64,000 nucleotides of DNA from contig NZ_CP033932.1 of NCBI RefSeq assembly GCF_003815975.1, positions 2,209,001 to 2,273,000 on the forward strand, read 5' to 3'. A program made the translations under genes and the position numbers. Source of the DNA: Chryseobacterium bernardetii. Its GTDB lineage: Bacteria; Bacteroidota; Bacteroidia; Flavobacteriales; Weeksellaceae. This document shows positions 33,346 to 43,059 of the stretch, piece after piece; position 1 is the first letter of the stretch, and every line of letters starts with the position of its first letter. Below the pieces are notes generated by a model that saw nothing but the letters and a program-made list of their open reading frames with translations, was not told where the DNA came from and did not search any database.

Positions 33346-35679
33346 ATGGATTATCTGAAAGGACTCAATGAATCACAATATGAAGCCGTTACCTCTTTAC
33401 AAGGCCCTCTGATGGTACTTGCTGGAGCTGGTTCCGGGAAAACACGTGTGCTTACGATGCGTATTGCCCACCTTATCCATAACGGGATAGATCCTTTCAA
33501 TATCCTGGCACTTACCTTTACCAATAAAGCGGCACGTGAAATGAAGGAACGTATCGCAAAGGTTGTAGGAGACAGTAATGCAAGAAGCCTATGGATGGGG
33601 ACATTTCACTCGGTTTTTGCAAGAATTTTGAGAATTGAGGCGCATTATCTGGGATATCCTTCCAATTTTACCATTTATGATCAGCAGGATGCCCTGAATG
33701 TGATTAAAAAAGTGCTGAAGGATATGAATATTGATGCAGATCTTTATAAACCTAAGAAAGTTCAGGCAAGAATTTCAACCTACAAAAACAACCTGATTAC
33801 CGTTAAAGCTTATTTCAACAATCCGGAATTAATGGAAGCTGATGAAAAGGCTAATATGAAATTCATCGGCCAGATTTACCAGAGATATGTTGAACAGTGT
33901 TTCAAAAACGGATCAATGGATTTTGATGATTTATTGTTAAAAACCAATGAATTATTGACTCGTTTTCCCGAAGTACTGGCAAAATACCAGGACAGGTTCA
34001 GGTATATTATGGTAGATGAGTATCAGGATACCAACCATTCCCAGTACCTTATTGTAAAGGCCCTGGCGTCTAAGTTTGAAAATATTTGTGTGGTAGGAGA
34101 TGATGCACAGTCTATTTACTCTTTCCGTGGTGCCAATATCTATAACATCCTGAATTTTAAAAAAGATTACCCGGATGCGATTACAGTTTCTTTGGAACAA
34201 AATTACCGTTCCACACAAAATATTGTAAACGCAGCCAATGTTGTTATTGCGAAAAACTTACAGCAGTTTAAGAAAAACGTTTTCAGTGATAACGAGGTAG
34301 GAGATAAAATTAAAATATACCGTTCACTTTCCGATGCTGATGAAGCTAACTTTGTGGCCGGGAATATCTGGGAACTGCGCAACCGTGACCAGAGAAAGTA
34401 CAGTGATTTTGCTATTTTATACAGAACCAACTCACAGACCAGAGCATTTGAAGACGCCCTGAGACGTAAAAATATTCCGTACAAAGTATATGGAGGACTT
34501 TCATTCTACCAAAGAAAAGAAGTAAAAGATCTAATCGGCTATCTGCGTCTTTTGATCAATGAAAATGATTCAGAGGCATTGATGCGAATCATAAACTATC
34601 CGGCCAGAGGTATTGGAGATACTACCCAGAATAAACTGATCGTGTTTGCAGATGCTCAGAATATTCCTGTTTCAAAAGTTCTTGATAATTTACCGATCTA
34701 TGCTCCTCAATTAGGGCTAAACAATGGGGTATTGAACAAACTTAATGATTTCTGGTCGATGATCAAAGCATTCCAGGTGCTGTTGAAGACTGAAACAGCC
34801 TATAGTGTTGCCATGGAAGTAGCAAAACGCAGTGGTTTGATTAAGTTCTTAAAAGACGACCAGACACCCGAAGGAATTTCAAGAGTAGAAAATGTCCAGG
34901 AATTAATGAACTCTATGCAGGGGTTTATTGAAGAACAGATGCAGTTGGAAGACGGAGATCCGAGCCTTTCCAATTTCCTTGAGAATATTGCCCTGTCGGC
35001 AGATACACAGGATAAAGACCTGGAAGATGATATGGTTTCTCTGATGACGATTCACCTCTCCAAAGGTCTTGAATTTCCTGTAGTTCACCTGGTAGGTCTT
35101 GAAGAAAATCTTTTCCCGAGTTTCATGAGTTCAGCAACCAGAGAAGATCTTGAAGAAGAGAGGCGGTTATTTTATGTAGCGCTAACCAGGGCAGAGAAGC
35201 AGGCATTTTTCTCTTATGCGGTTTCCCGTTTCCAGTGGGGGAAAATTACCGATGCAGAACCGTCAAGGTTCCTGAGCGAGATTGATGATGAATATATAGA
35301 ATTCCTGAATCCTGCTATGGAAAAAAGGTTTATCAATAATTCAGGAGTGAAATCCAATATTTTTGATGAGCATCCCTCTGAAGTAAGATCTTTTAAAAAA
35401 GTAGAGAAAAAAACACTTAACAGGAGTGATGATAGCTCAAAACCTGCTCCGGAAGTAAGAAAACTGAAGCCGGTAAGCACAGCTAAAATTATTAACCCAA
35501 GCGGCGCTTCTTCTCAGGATATTGAAGTGGGAGATAAAGTAAGACATGACCGTTTCGGAATAGGAGAGGTTACTTTCCTGGACGGAACAGACCCTCAGAA
35601 TATCAAAGCAAAAGTAGTATTTATGCATGAAGGTGAAAAGAACCTGATACTGAAATATGCTAAACTTACCAAGATTTAA
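33346..35679 (+). CDS. UvrD/PcrA-type superfamily 1 DNA helicase
   Basis: A 777-residue SF1A helicase. ATG 33346 is chosen because the promoter lies inside the longer frame. Motif I A-G-A-G-S-G-K-T, motif II V-D-E-Y-Q-D-T-N, motif III G-D-D-A-Q-S-I-Y-S-F-R-G-A, motif IV Q-N-Y-R-S, motif V H-L-S-K-G-L-E-F and motif VI V-A-L-T-R-A-E are all present in order. The C-terminal V-G-D-K-V-R-H-D-R-F-G-I-G matches the PcrA Tudor-like domain that contacts RNA polymerase. It unwinds DNA 3'-5' in repair and transcription-coupled processes. Confidence 0.95.
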   Translation: MDYLKGLNESQYEAVTSLQGPLMVLAGAGSGKTRVLTMRIAHLIHNGIDPFNILALTFTNKAAREMKERIAKVVGDSNARSLWMGTFHSVFARILRIEAHYLGYPSNFTIYDQQDALNVIKKVLKDMNIDADLYKPKKVQARISTYKNNLITVKAYFNNPELMEADEKANMKFIGQIYQRYVEQCFKNGSMDFDDLLLKTNELLTRFPEVLAKYQDRFRYIMVDEYQDTNHSQYLIVKALASKFENICVVGDDAQSIYSFRGANIYNILNFKKDYPDAITVSLEQNYRSTQNIVNAANVVIAKNLQQFKKNVFSDNEVGDKIKIYRSLSDADEANFVAGNIWELRNRDQRKYSDFAILYRTNSQTRAFEDALRRKNIPYKVYGGLSFYQRKEVKDLIGYLRLLINENDSEALMRIINYPARGIGDTTQNKLIVFADAQNIPVSKVLDNLPIYAPQLGLNNGVLNKLNDFWSMIKAFQVLLKTETAYSVAMEVAKRSGLIKFLKDDQTPEGISRVENVQELMNSMQGFIEEQMQLEDGDPSLSNFLENIALSADTQDKDLEDDMVSLMTIHLSKGLEFPVVHLVGLEENLFPSFMSSATREDLEEERRLFYVALTRAEKQAFFSYAVSRFQWGKITDAEPSRFLSEIDDEYIEFLNPAMEKRFINNSGVKSNIFDEHPSEVRSFKKVEKKTLNRSDDSSKPAPEVRKLKPVSTAKIINPSGASSQDIEVGDKVRHDRFGIGEVTFLDGTDPQNIKAKVVFMHEGEKNLILKYAKLTKI

Positions 35680-35706
35680 TGCTGAAAACAGCTTTTAAAA
35701 TACTAT

Positions 35707-35738
35707 AAACGGATTCAGAAAAATGAATCCGTTTTTTT
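35707..35738 (+). terminator. Terminator of the helicase gene
   Basis: AAACGGATTCA (35707-35717), 6-base loop, TGAATCCGT (35724-35732) with a seven-base T-run. Confidence 0.9.
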
Positions 35739-35833
35739 ATAAAGTATCTCTTAACTTATTGGAAAAAGTAGTATTTTTAATAAGGGATAGAAAGAAACGA
35801 TTATCATTTTTTACAAAAATAAAGTCTATTATT

Positions 35834-35864
35834 TTTGTAGACTAATAAATATATTTTACATTTG
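35834..35864 (+). promoter_or_regulatory. Promoter of the first TonB-dependent receptor gene
   Basis: TTTG (35834-35837), 19-bp spacer, TACATTTG (35857-35864). A near-ideal Bacteroidetes promoter. The leader is about 38 bases, long enough for an upstream control element, though I see none. Confidence 0.75.
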
Positions 35865-35908
35865 CACCTGCAAAAAACATAAATGTTTAATCAAACTGAT
35901 GAAATGAT

Positions 35909-38686
35909 ATGAGTAATAAAAAAACTATTTTTTCGGCCTCTGTTCTGTTTTTTCTGGGAGTTTTTACCTATGGACAGGAAAAAGACAGTATCAAAATAAA
36001 AAAAGACAGTGTTAAAACCAATGATGTAGAAGAAGTTGTTATTCTGGGTTCCAGAGCCGGAGCAAGATCGAAGACAGACAGTCCGGTTCCTGTGGATGTA
36101 TTCAACCTGAAGGAAGCGGCGGTAGTACTGCCACAGTCTAACATCGGACAGATTCTGAATGCCATTGCACCGTCTTTTACCTCTACCATTCAAACCAATT
36201 CTGATGGAACAGACCATTTGGATCCGGCCCAGTTAAGAGGTTTAGGACCAGATCAGGTATTGGTATTGGTTAATGGAAAAAGAAGGCATACCTCTGCCTT
36301 AGTGAACGTTAACGGAACACCGGGAAGAGGAACCGTAGGAACGGATTTGAATGCCATTCCTTCCTTTGCTCTAAACAGAATAGAAGTATTACGAGATGGA
36401 GCAGCCGCACAGTATGGATCTGATGCTATCGCCGGTGTAATGAACCTTGAACTGAAAAGGGATACAGGGAAATTAGCCGGTCAGATCAGTTATGGTGGGA
36501 ATTTAACCCCTACTGCTAACGATCATACCGGAAATTTTGATGGTCAGAATATCCAATTAGACTTAAACTATGGTAATAAGATTGGAACCAAAGGTGGTTT
36601 TTTCAATATTACCTGGTCTTCCCAATTCAGAAATCCTACCTATAGAGCCGGAACAGAATCAGGAACGCTTTATAATGCTTACAACGCCATTGAGCAACTT
36701 GCATTGAAAGATGGAGTAAATCTCTCTTCTCTTTTTACTGATATTGGAAATACACCTAATTCACAGCAAATCATCAACTATATTCATCAGTATGCTCAGG
36801 GAGTCAATTATTTTACTCCTGGCCAATTAGCAGCTATCCAAGGCGCTAATACGATTCAAGATATCAAAGATGGAGCAGGGAATGTTATTCAAAAGGGACT
36901 TCAATCTTTATTGAATTTTGATGTTACAGATAATGAACTGGCTTACAGGGGGCAGACAAGAAAAGATTTCAATATGCAGGTAGGGCAGTCTAAGCTTAAT
37001 AACCACCAGCTTTTTATTAATGCTGAGGTTCCTGTAAGTGATAACTGGAAGGTATATACTTTTGGCGGATACAGTTTGAGACATGGTGTTTCCGGAGGGT
37101 TCTACAGAAGACCCAGAGAGAGCAGAACATTTACAGGCCTATATCCTAATGGCTACCTTCCACAGATTGGAACTGATATTCAGGATATTTCATTAGCTGC
37201 AGGAATTAAAGGAAAATGGGACGGCTGGAATATTGATTTCAGTAATACTTTTGGGCAGAATTCATTCACTTATAACATCCGTAATACCGGAAACACTTCT
37301 TTAAGATTTGCCTCTCCCAATGAGTTTGATGCAGGTGGATTAAGGTTTACCCAAAATACTATCAATTTAGATTTCTCTAAAAAATATGATGTATTGGATG
37401 GGATGAATGTAGCATTTGGTGGAGAACACCGTTTTGAAAACTTTAAAATGACAGCAGGTGAGGATGCATCCTATACCACGTATGATGTTTTCGGAAATCC
37501 ATGGAATAATACAACCCAAAGGCCTACAGACTTTTTTGGGCAGCCTCTTCCGGGAGGTTCACAGGTGTTTGGCGGATTTAAGCCTGAAAATGCGGTGAAT
37601 AAGAACAGACAGTCTTTAGCGGCTTATGCAGATGTAGAGCTAAACTTTACCAACTGGCTTTTGGTAGATGCAGCTGCGAGATATGAGAACTATTCAGATT
37701 TCGGGTCTACATTCAATTATAAATTAGCTTCAAGAATTAAAGTAGATCCTAACTTCAATATAAGATTTGCAGGCTCTACAGGATTCAGAGCGCCATCTAT
37801 TCACCAGATCTATTATAATGTAAGTTCTACGTTATTTACCAATGGCCAGCTTCTTGAAGTAGGAACATACAGTAATGATTCCCAATTGGCAGGAAAGCTG
37901 AACATCCCAAAACTGAAACAGGAAACCTCAAAATCTGCAAGCGTAGGATTTACATATAAAATTCCGACTGTGAATCTGACCTTTACTGCTGATGGATATT
38001 TTACAAAAATTGACAACAGAATTATCCTTACCGATCAGTTCTTGAGAAAAGATGTACCTACAGATGCCCAGATAGAATTTGATAAATTAAATGTGAATGC
38101 AGCCCAGTTTTTTACCAATGCCATTGATACGGAAACCAAAGGACTGGATATCGTTATTTCCCATAACGCAAGATTTTCAGGCGTAAAACTGGATAATAAC
38201 TTTGCCATTAACTTAAACCAGACAAAACAGGTCGGGGAGATTCATTCAGCTGGACTGTTAAAATCTCCAAAGCTTGAAAAGATCTATTTCTCTGAAAAAT
38301 CGAGAATCTATCTGGAAGAAGCCGTGCCTAGAGTAAAAGCAAGCCTCTCTCACACCCTAACATGGAAAGGCGCAAGTTTCTACCTTAGAAATACTTATTT
38401 CGGAAAAGTAACCGGAGCAGACAATATTGATGTGAATGGTGACGGAATCCTTGATCCTAGAGAACACCAGACCATAGGAGATAAAATTATTACAGATATT
38501 TCAGCTGCGTATCAGTTTACCAAAAATATTGGATTAACTGTAGGAGTCAACAATCTGTTTGATATCTATCCTACTAAAAATCTACCGGCTTCAAGTAATA
38601 ACGACCAGTTTATTTACTCACGTTCCACTTCACAGTTTGGGCAGAACGGAAGGTATGTTTTCACCAGACTTAATTTTAATTTTTAA
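35909..38686 (+). CDS. TonB-dependent outer membrane receptor
   Basis: A 925-residue receptor with signal peptide (I-F-S-A-S-V-L-F-F-L-G-V-F-T-Y-G-Q), a probable TonB-box segment E-E-V-V-I-L-G-S, a plug domain (L-R-G-L-G-P-D-Q-V-L-V-L-V-N-G-K-R-R ... V-L-R-D-G-A-A-A-Q-Y-G-S-D-A-I-A-G-V) and a beta-barrel ending in aromatic F-T-R-L-N-F-N-F. No N-terminal carboxypeptidase-like domain and no SusD partner, so it is not a SusC glycan receptor. It may import an iron chelate or another large nutrient; no Fur-like site or transporter neighbour identifies the ligand. Monocistronic. Confidence 0.93.
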   Translation: MSNKKTIFSASVLFFLGVFTYGQEKDSIKIKKDSVKTNDVEEVVILGSRAGARSKTDSPVPVDVFNLKEAAVVLPQSNIGQILNAIAPSFTSTIQTNSDGTDHLDPAQLRGLGPDQVLVLVNGKRRHTSALVNVNGTPGRGTVGTDLNAIPSFALNRIEVLRDGAAAQYGSDAIAGVMNLELKRDTGKLAGQISYGGNLTPTANDHTGNFDGQNIQLDLNYGNKIGTKGGFFNITWSSQFRNPTYRAGTESGTLYNAYNAIEQLALKDGVNLSSLFTDIGNTPNSQQIINYIHQYAQGVNYFTPGQLAAIQGANTIQDIKDGAGNVIQKGLQSLLNFDVTDNELAYRGQTRKDFNMQVGQSKLNNHQLFINAEVPVSDNWKVYTFGGYSLRHGVSGGFYRRPRESRTFTGLYPNGYLPQIGTDIQDISLAAGIKGKWDGWNIDFSNTFGQNSFTYNIRNTGNTSLRFASPNEFDAGGLRFTQNTINLDFSKKYDVLDGMNVAFGGEHRFENFKMTAGEDASYTTYDVFGNPWNNTTQRPTDFFGQPLPGGSQVFGGFKPENAVNKNRQSLAAYADVELNFTNWLLVDAAARYENYSDFGSTFNYKLASRIKVDPNFNIRFAGSTGFRAPSIHQIYYNVSSTLFTNGQLLEVGTYSNDSQLAGKLNIPKLKQETSKSASVGFTYKIPTVNLTFTADGYFTKIDNRIILTDQFLRKDVPTDAQIEFDKLNVNAAQFFTNAIDTETKGLDIVISHNARFSGVKLDNNFAINLNQTKQVGEIHSAGLLKSPKLEKIYFSEKSRIYLEEAVPRVKASLSHTLTWKGASFYLRNTYFGKVTGADNIDVNGDGILDPREHQTIGDKIITDISAAYQFTKNIGLTVGVNNLFDIYPTKNLPASSNNDQFIYSRSTSQFGQNGRYVFTRLNFNF

Positions 38687-38702
38687 AAGATTGATACTAT
38701 AT

Positions 38703-38735
38703 AAAAACAGCTCAGATTTTTCTGAGCTGTTTTTT
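38703..38735. terminator. Bidirectional terminator between receptor and cstA
   Basis: AAAAACAGCTCAGA (38703-38716), TTTT loop, TCTGAGCTGTTTTTT (38721-38735), between convergent genes. Confidence 0.9.
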
Positions 38736-38751
38736 CAATGATAAACTAGCT

Positions 38752-40593
38752 TTATCTTTCTACAAGCTCTTTCACCGGCTCTCCATAATGGTCAATTTCT
38801 GTTGTGTTGATCTGCAGCAGCTGATACCATTTTCTGAAGGCTCCTATGAATACAATCAGCATAAGGATCATTGCGGTTACCGCCAATGCAGCAAGTAAAT
38901 ATTGTCCTTTGGGAATATAAATAGAAGTTACCTGAATATAACCGGCCCAGAAGGTGATCCCGGCCATAAAAACTCCCGGAACAGCTGAACATAATGCATA
39001 TTTTCCTCTATTCATCCTGATTAGCATTGTTGTGCAGACAATAAGTCCACAGGCTGCCAATAGCTGATTACTGATCCCGAATAAAGGCCAGATACTGTTC
39101 ACATTTCCGGTATACACCAGATATCCCCATGCAAAAGTGAAAAGAAGGCTGCTGATAATGATCCCGGGAATCCAGTTTTTATCATTAAATTTAGGAACTA
39201 CAGAACCCAGCATTTCCTGTAAAAAGAAGCGCCCAACCCTTGTTCCCGCGTCAATAGCCGTAAGGATAAACACAGCCTCAAACATAATCGCAAAATTATA
39301 CCAATAGGCAGTCAGCTGATCCATATAAGGAATTTTATTAAAAATGTGGGCCATCCCTACCGCCAGAGATACTGCACCTCCGGTTCTGCCATAAAGATCA
39401 ATTCCTATTTTTTGTGAATAATAATCAATGTCTACACCATGTAGAGCCGGGTGTGCAGCCAGAAATGAATCATACGCTTCTTTAGGGGTATTAATAGCGA
39501 AATAATCACCTGGCATCAGCGTACAGGCTGCAATAAGTGCCATTAATGCCACAAAGCCTTCTACAAGCATGGCTCCATACCCAACAAAAAGAATTTCTCT
39601 TTCTTTATTAAGCATTTTTGGGGTGGTTCCCGTAGCAATCACAGCGTGGAATCCTGAAATTGCTCCGCAGGCAATGACAATAAAAATGAAAGGAAGTACA
39701 GGACCTCCAATAATAGGTCCGCCGCCGTTTACAAAGGCTGTGATAGCGGGCATCTGTACAGTAGGGTGAATAACAATTACCCCAATGGCCAGCATAATAA
39801 TAGTACCTATTTTTAAATAAGTGGAAAGATAATCTCTGGGAACTAAAAGAAGCCATACCGGTAATACAGAAGCAATAAAACCATATAATGGAATTGCAAT
39901 GGAAATTGTTTTAATATTCCATGAAAATAAATTATTCATGGCTGGATTCTGCATCAGCCCGTGGCCACCGATGATTCCTGCAATCAAAAGGATGCCTCCT
40001 AAGATACTTGCAAACAGAACACTGTTCTTTTTATAGCGCATGATAAGCCCCATAATAATGGCAATAGGCATTGTAATGACTACTGTGAAAAGCGACCAGG
40101 CAGCTTCATGCATAGCATTGATACATGCCAGAGATAAACCTGCCAAAGTAAGCACCAGGATGAACAGTATGGCAAAACCGGCTACAGTTCCGGTTGCTTT
40201 ACCAATTTCTTTGGAAGCAATGGTGGCAAGACTCTGCCCTTTATGCCTCACAGAGGCAAAAAGAACAACCATATCATGAACTCCGCCTCCTAACACACAG
40301 CCAATCAGGATCCATAGTGCACCGGGAAGATATCCGAACTGTGCAGCGAGAACAGGCCCTACCAATGGGCCGGCAGCAGCAATAGCCGCAAAATGATGCC
40401 CAAACAGCACATTTTTATTCGTAGCAACATAATCTTTACCATCTGCAAATTCTACCGCAGGGGTTACATTCTGATCGTTAAGCCTGAGAACTTTATTGGC
40501 TATAAAAATACCATAGAAGCGGTAAGCTATTGCAAAAATAAGGACAGAGGCAAATATGAGAGTAAGGGCGTTGATATTATTTAGAGAATCCAT
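38752..40593 (-). CDS. cstA: Carbon starvation protein CstA, peptide/pyruvate transporter
   Basis: A 613-residue protein with about 16 hydrophobic segments. The family segments G-H-H-F-A-A-I-A-A-A-G-P-L-V-G-P-V-L-A near residue 65 and G-G-G-V-H-D-M-V-V-L-F are both typical of CstA. E. coli CstA is induced by carbon starvation and takes up peptides and pyruvate. The usual companion YbdD is not adjacent. About 190 bp of AT-rich DNA lies upstream with no clear regulator-binding site that I can identify. Confidence 0.95.
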   Translation of the reverse strand: MDSLNNINALTLIFASVLIFAIAYRFYGIFIANKVLRLNDQNVTPAVEFADGKDYVATNKNVLFGHHFAAIAAAGPLVGPVLAAQFGYLPGALWILIGCVLGGGVHDMVVLFASVRHKGQSLATIASKEIGKATGTVAGFAILFILVLTLAGLSLACINAMHEAAWSLFTVVITMPIAIIMGLIMRYKKNSVLFASILGGILLIAGIIGGHGLMQNPAMNNLFSWNIKTISIAIPLYGFIASVLPVWLLLVPRDYLSTYLKIGTIIMLAIGVIVIHPTVQMPAITAFVNGGGPIIGGPVLPFIFIVIACGAISGFHAVIATGTTPKMLNKEREILFVGYGAMLVEGFVALMALIAACTLMPGDYFAINTPKEAYDSFLAAHPALHGVDIDYYSQKIGIDLYGRTGGAVSLAVGMAHIFNKIPYMDQLTAYWYNFAIMFEAVFILTAIDAGTRVGRFFLQEMLGSVVPKFNDKNWIPGIIISSLLFTFAWGYLVYTGNVNSIWPLFGISNQLLAACGLIVCTTMLIRMNRGKYALCSAVPGVFMAGITFWAGYIQVTSIYIPKGQYLLAALAVTAMILMLIVFIGAFRKWYQLLQINTTEIDHYGEPVKELVER

Positions 40594-40785
40594 ATTGCTT
40601 ATTTTTTTTAATGAATAATTAATTTAAATACTGTTTTATTATGAAAAACTTAAACAATAGCCAAGGTAATTATTTTTGAGATAAAAAATAGTAATATGTA
40701 TATCAATCTAGCATATTTGCTGTTCGTTGTTTGTTTAAATGTTTAATTAATAAGCATTTATGGTATTTTTGTTAAGTGATATGTA

Positions 40786-41823
40786 TTATTGTTTTTTCTG
40801 AGAAACAATGAAATCCACCATTTGGTCTGTCATTTTATCCAGAGTATCTTTATCCGTAGTTGAAAAACTATGAACACCTTTATCAATAACCAGTAAAGAA
40901 GTTTCAATATTGGCTCGTTTTAATCTTCTGTGCAGTTTTTTTGATTGGCTTATAGGAACTATTTTATCCTGATTTCCCTGAACTATCAAAGTAGGAACAC
41001 CTGTTGAAGTATAGGTAACCGGAGATATGGTTTTTAAATATTCTATGGCTCTATCCTGATCTTTATTCAGGTTATAACCAGACATTCCCTTTACAAGTCC
41101 CTGTTGCAGGTCTACAATTTTCTTTGAAATCATTTTAACCATAGAAACCGGGATAGTACCCAGTCTGGTGTGGAAAAGTTTATTCAAATCAACCGGTCCA
41201 TAATGATCAATAACATAATTTACTTTTGCAGAATAAGGAGCCAGTTCCTGACTTCCAATAAAAGTATTGTCCGGGCTATATGCTGCCATTAATGAAAGAT
41301 GTGCTCCTGCAGAAGCTCCGAAAAGACCAATATTATTGGTGTCAAAGTTATACTTTTCTGCATTTTTTCTGACCCATCTCACTGCATCTTTGGCATCTTC
41401 TAAAGGTAGTGGAAAATGAGTATTGTCATTAAGAAGAGTGTAATTGATACTGATGACAGCATATTGTCTTTCCGTCAGTTTTCTGATTGTATTTTCAATA
41501 TAATCATCTGCGTGAATTTCTTTATTTCCTTCTATCCAGCCTCCGCCATGAATATAGATCAATACAGGAATTTTTTCAGCAGTAGCGTTTTTCGGCAGAT
41601 AAAGGTCCAGCTTTATAGAATCTCCTTTTTTGCTGGTTTTGTAAACAATATTTTCAGTAAATGCAGTAATTTCAGGAAGCAAGGTGCTTTTTGACCGTGG
41701 AGTGCGTGTAGGGGACTGGGAAAATGATTGTGAAAAAAATAAACCTGAAATGCTTAAAATTAAAACAAAAAACAGGTTTGTGAAAAACCTGTTGATTGAT
41801 ATGTTGTTTATGGATAATTGCAT
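40786..41823 (-). CDS. Alpha/beta hydrolase, carboxylesterase/BD-FAE type, exported
   Basis: A 345-residue protein with an N-terminal hydrophobic signal/anchor (F-F-T-N-L-F-F-V-L-I-L-S-I-S-G-L-F-F). The oxyanion motif I-H-G-G-G-W-I-E-G-N and nucleophile elbow G-A-S-A-G-A-H-L mark the BD-FAE/HSL-like group of esterases; the His is in G-V-H-S-F. Possible substrates are feruloyl, acetyl or other short esters. The gene begins 21 bp after the DUF3037 stop on the same strand and might be read in the same transcript, although its function is unrelated. Confidence 0.88.
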   Translation of the reverse strand: MQLSINNISINRFFTNLFFVLILSISGLFFSQSFSQSPTRTPRSKSTLLPEITAFTENIVYKTSKKGDSIKLDLYLPKNATAEKIPVLIYIHGGGWIEGNKEIHADDYIENTIRKLTERQYAVISINYTLLNDNTHFPLPLEDAKDAVRWVRKNAEKYNFDTNNIGLFGASAGAHLSLMAAYSPDNTFIGSQELAPYSAKVNYVIDHYGPVDLNKLFHTRLGTIPVSMVKMISKKIVDLQQGLVKGMSGYNLNKDQDRAIEYLKTISPVTYTSTGVPTLIVQGNQDKIVPISQSKKLHRRLKRANIETSLLVIDKGVHSFSTTDKDTLDKMTDQMVDFIVSQKKQ

Positions 41824-41844
41824 AAAATTTTTTAAAGAAGATTA

Positions 41845-42228
41845 TTACTTTACTAACTCTTCAAAAAGTTTACCAAAAGTAACATTCAGATCTTTAGATT
41901 TTCCCGGATGAGGTCTGGAAGTTTGTATTACAGCACTTCTTACAGCAGTCAGCCAGCGGAAACGTTCAGGAACTTCAAGCAGGGCAATAGGTCCGCCATC
42001 CTTATCTCCATTGGCTATTTTCCGGAAGCTTTCAAGGTTTTGAATGACATCATTATAATCCAGTTTGCTGTGCATCAGCTTAAATTTATCGGGACATAAA
42101 TAAAATTCTACCCGGATGAACTTTTCCTTTTTAGAAAACATAACCAATCCGATATTGAAAAATTCTTCTCTTTCAACTTTGGGTACCAGGCGTATTACCG
42201 CATATTCATATATTTTATCCTCTTGCAT
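41845..42228 (-). CDS. DUF3037 protein, partner of HipA-like kinase
   Basis: A 127-residue protein of the DUF3037 family, recognised by Y-E-Y-A-V-I-R-L-V-P-K-V-E-R-E-E-F-F-N-I-G-type N-terminal strand (Y-A-V-I-R-L-V-P and G-L-V-M-F-S) and the R-P-H-P-G-K end segment. Its function is unknown. Its first 14 bases overlap the 3' end of the HipA-like kinase gene, and the two families occur next to each other in many genomes, so a shared function is likely. Confidence 0.85.
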   Translation of the reverse strand: MQEDKIYEYAVIRLVPKVEREEFFNIGLVMFSKKEKFIRVEFYLCPDKFKLMHSKLDYNDVIQNLESFRKIANGDKDGGPIALLEVPERFRWLTAVRSAVIQTSRPHPGKSKDLNVTFGKLFEELVK

Positions 42229-42988
42229 TTTTAGCTTCGTTTACAAAGATTTGAGAGTTTTCTAAGCGGGTTTTCAGAAACTGAAAATAAATTTCACGAA
42301 TCTCATCAGGACTTTCATCGGCATCATTCCAGTGTAACCAATCTTCAGGAATGGCATTAACAATATCCCTGAAAAGGGTTTCATTCAGTACCTCATGAGC
42401 AAATTTATCTGCTTCATCAAGCTTACTGGCTTTAGGAAGAAGAACATGGTCTTTTACATATTTGAAGGGTGTTTTGGCAGCCGCATCAAAATTTTGCCAC
42501 GAATGATGAAAATAGAACGATGCTCCATTGTCAATGATCCAAAGTTCCTTGTGCCACATCAGCATATTCGTATTCTTAAAAGTACGGTCAATATTGGTAA
42601 TGAAAGCATCCAGCCATACCACTTTTGAAGCCAGAAGCGGATCAATACTTACTCCGGGATCGTAGGTAATGGAACCAGAAAGATAATGCAAACCAAGATT
42701 CAATCCTTCAGAATGCTTTAATAAATCCTGTATTTCCTCATCTGCTTCCGTTCTCCCAAAGTCTGCATCAAGATTAATAAAGACCAGTTCAGGGATTTTT
42801 AATCCCAAGGCTTCTGTAATCTTTCCTCCCAGAAACTCAGAGATCAGCATCTTAACCCCATGGCCTGCGCCACGGAATTTTAAGACATATTTAAAATCAT
42901 CATCAGCTTCTGCCAGAGCAGGAAGGGAGCCTCCTTCTCTCAGTGGCAGAATGTAACGCATTACGGTTACCGTTCTTAAATTCTGCAT
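42215..42988 (-). CDS. HipA-family kinase-like protein (short form)
   Basis: A 257-residue protein. The nucleotide-binding lysine lies in Y-V-L-K-F-R-G-A-G-H-G, the putative catalytic segment is V-V-W-L-D-A-F-I-T-N-I-D-R-T-F-K-N-T-N-M (D...N-x-D-R-x-x-x-N-x-N) and the metal-binding D is in L-W-I-I-D-N-G-A-S. This is the HipA-like fold shortened compared with the 440-residue HipA toxin, and no HipB antitoxin gene lies next to it. It is probably not a classical persistence toxin. It shares 14 bases with the DUF3037 gene. Confidence 0.88.
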   Translation of the reverse strand: MQNLRTVTVMRYILPLREGGSLPALAEADDDFKYVLKFRGAGHGVKMLISEFLGGKITEALGLKIPELVFINLDADFGRTEADEEIQDLLKHSEGLNLGLHYLSGSITYDPGVSIDPLLASKVVWLDAFITNIDRTFKNTNMLMWHKELWIIDNGASFYFHHSWQNFDAAAKTPFKYVKDHVLLPKASKLDEADKFAHEVLNETLFRDIVNAIPEDWLHWNDADESPDEIREIYFQFLKTRLENSQIFVNEAKNARG

Positions 42989-43059
42989 AAAGCAAAATTA
43001 AGCTTATTTTTTAATAGTTTTTTTCATAAATTTCAATTAAAATAAATTGTATTTGTTGT

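Noticed and set aside
42215..42988. Classical HipBA toxin-antitoxin pair
   Set aside because: The kinase is short and no HipB-like HTH gene is adjacent; the neighbour is DUF3037.
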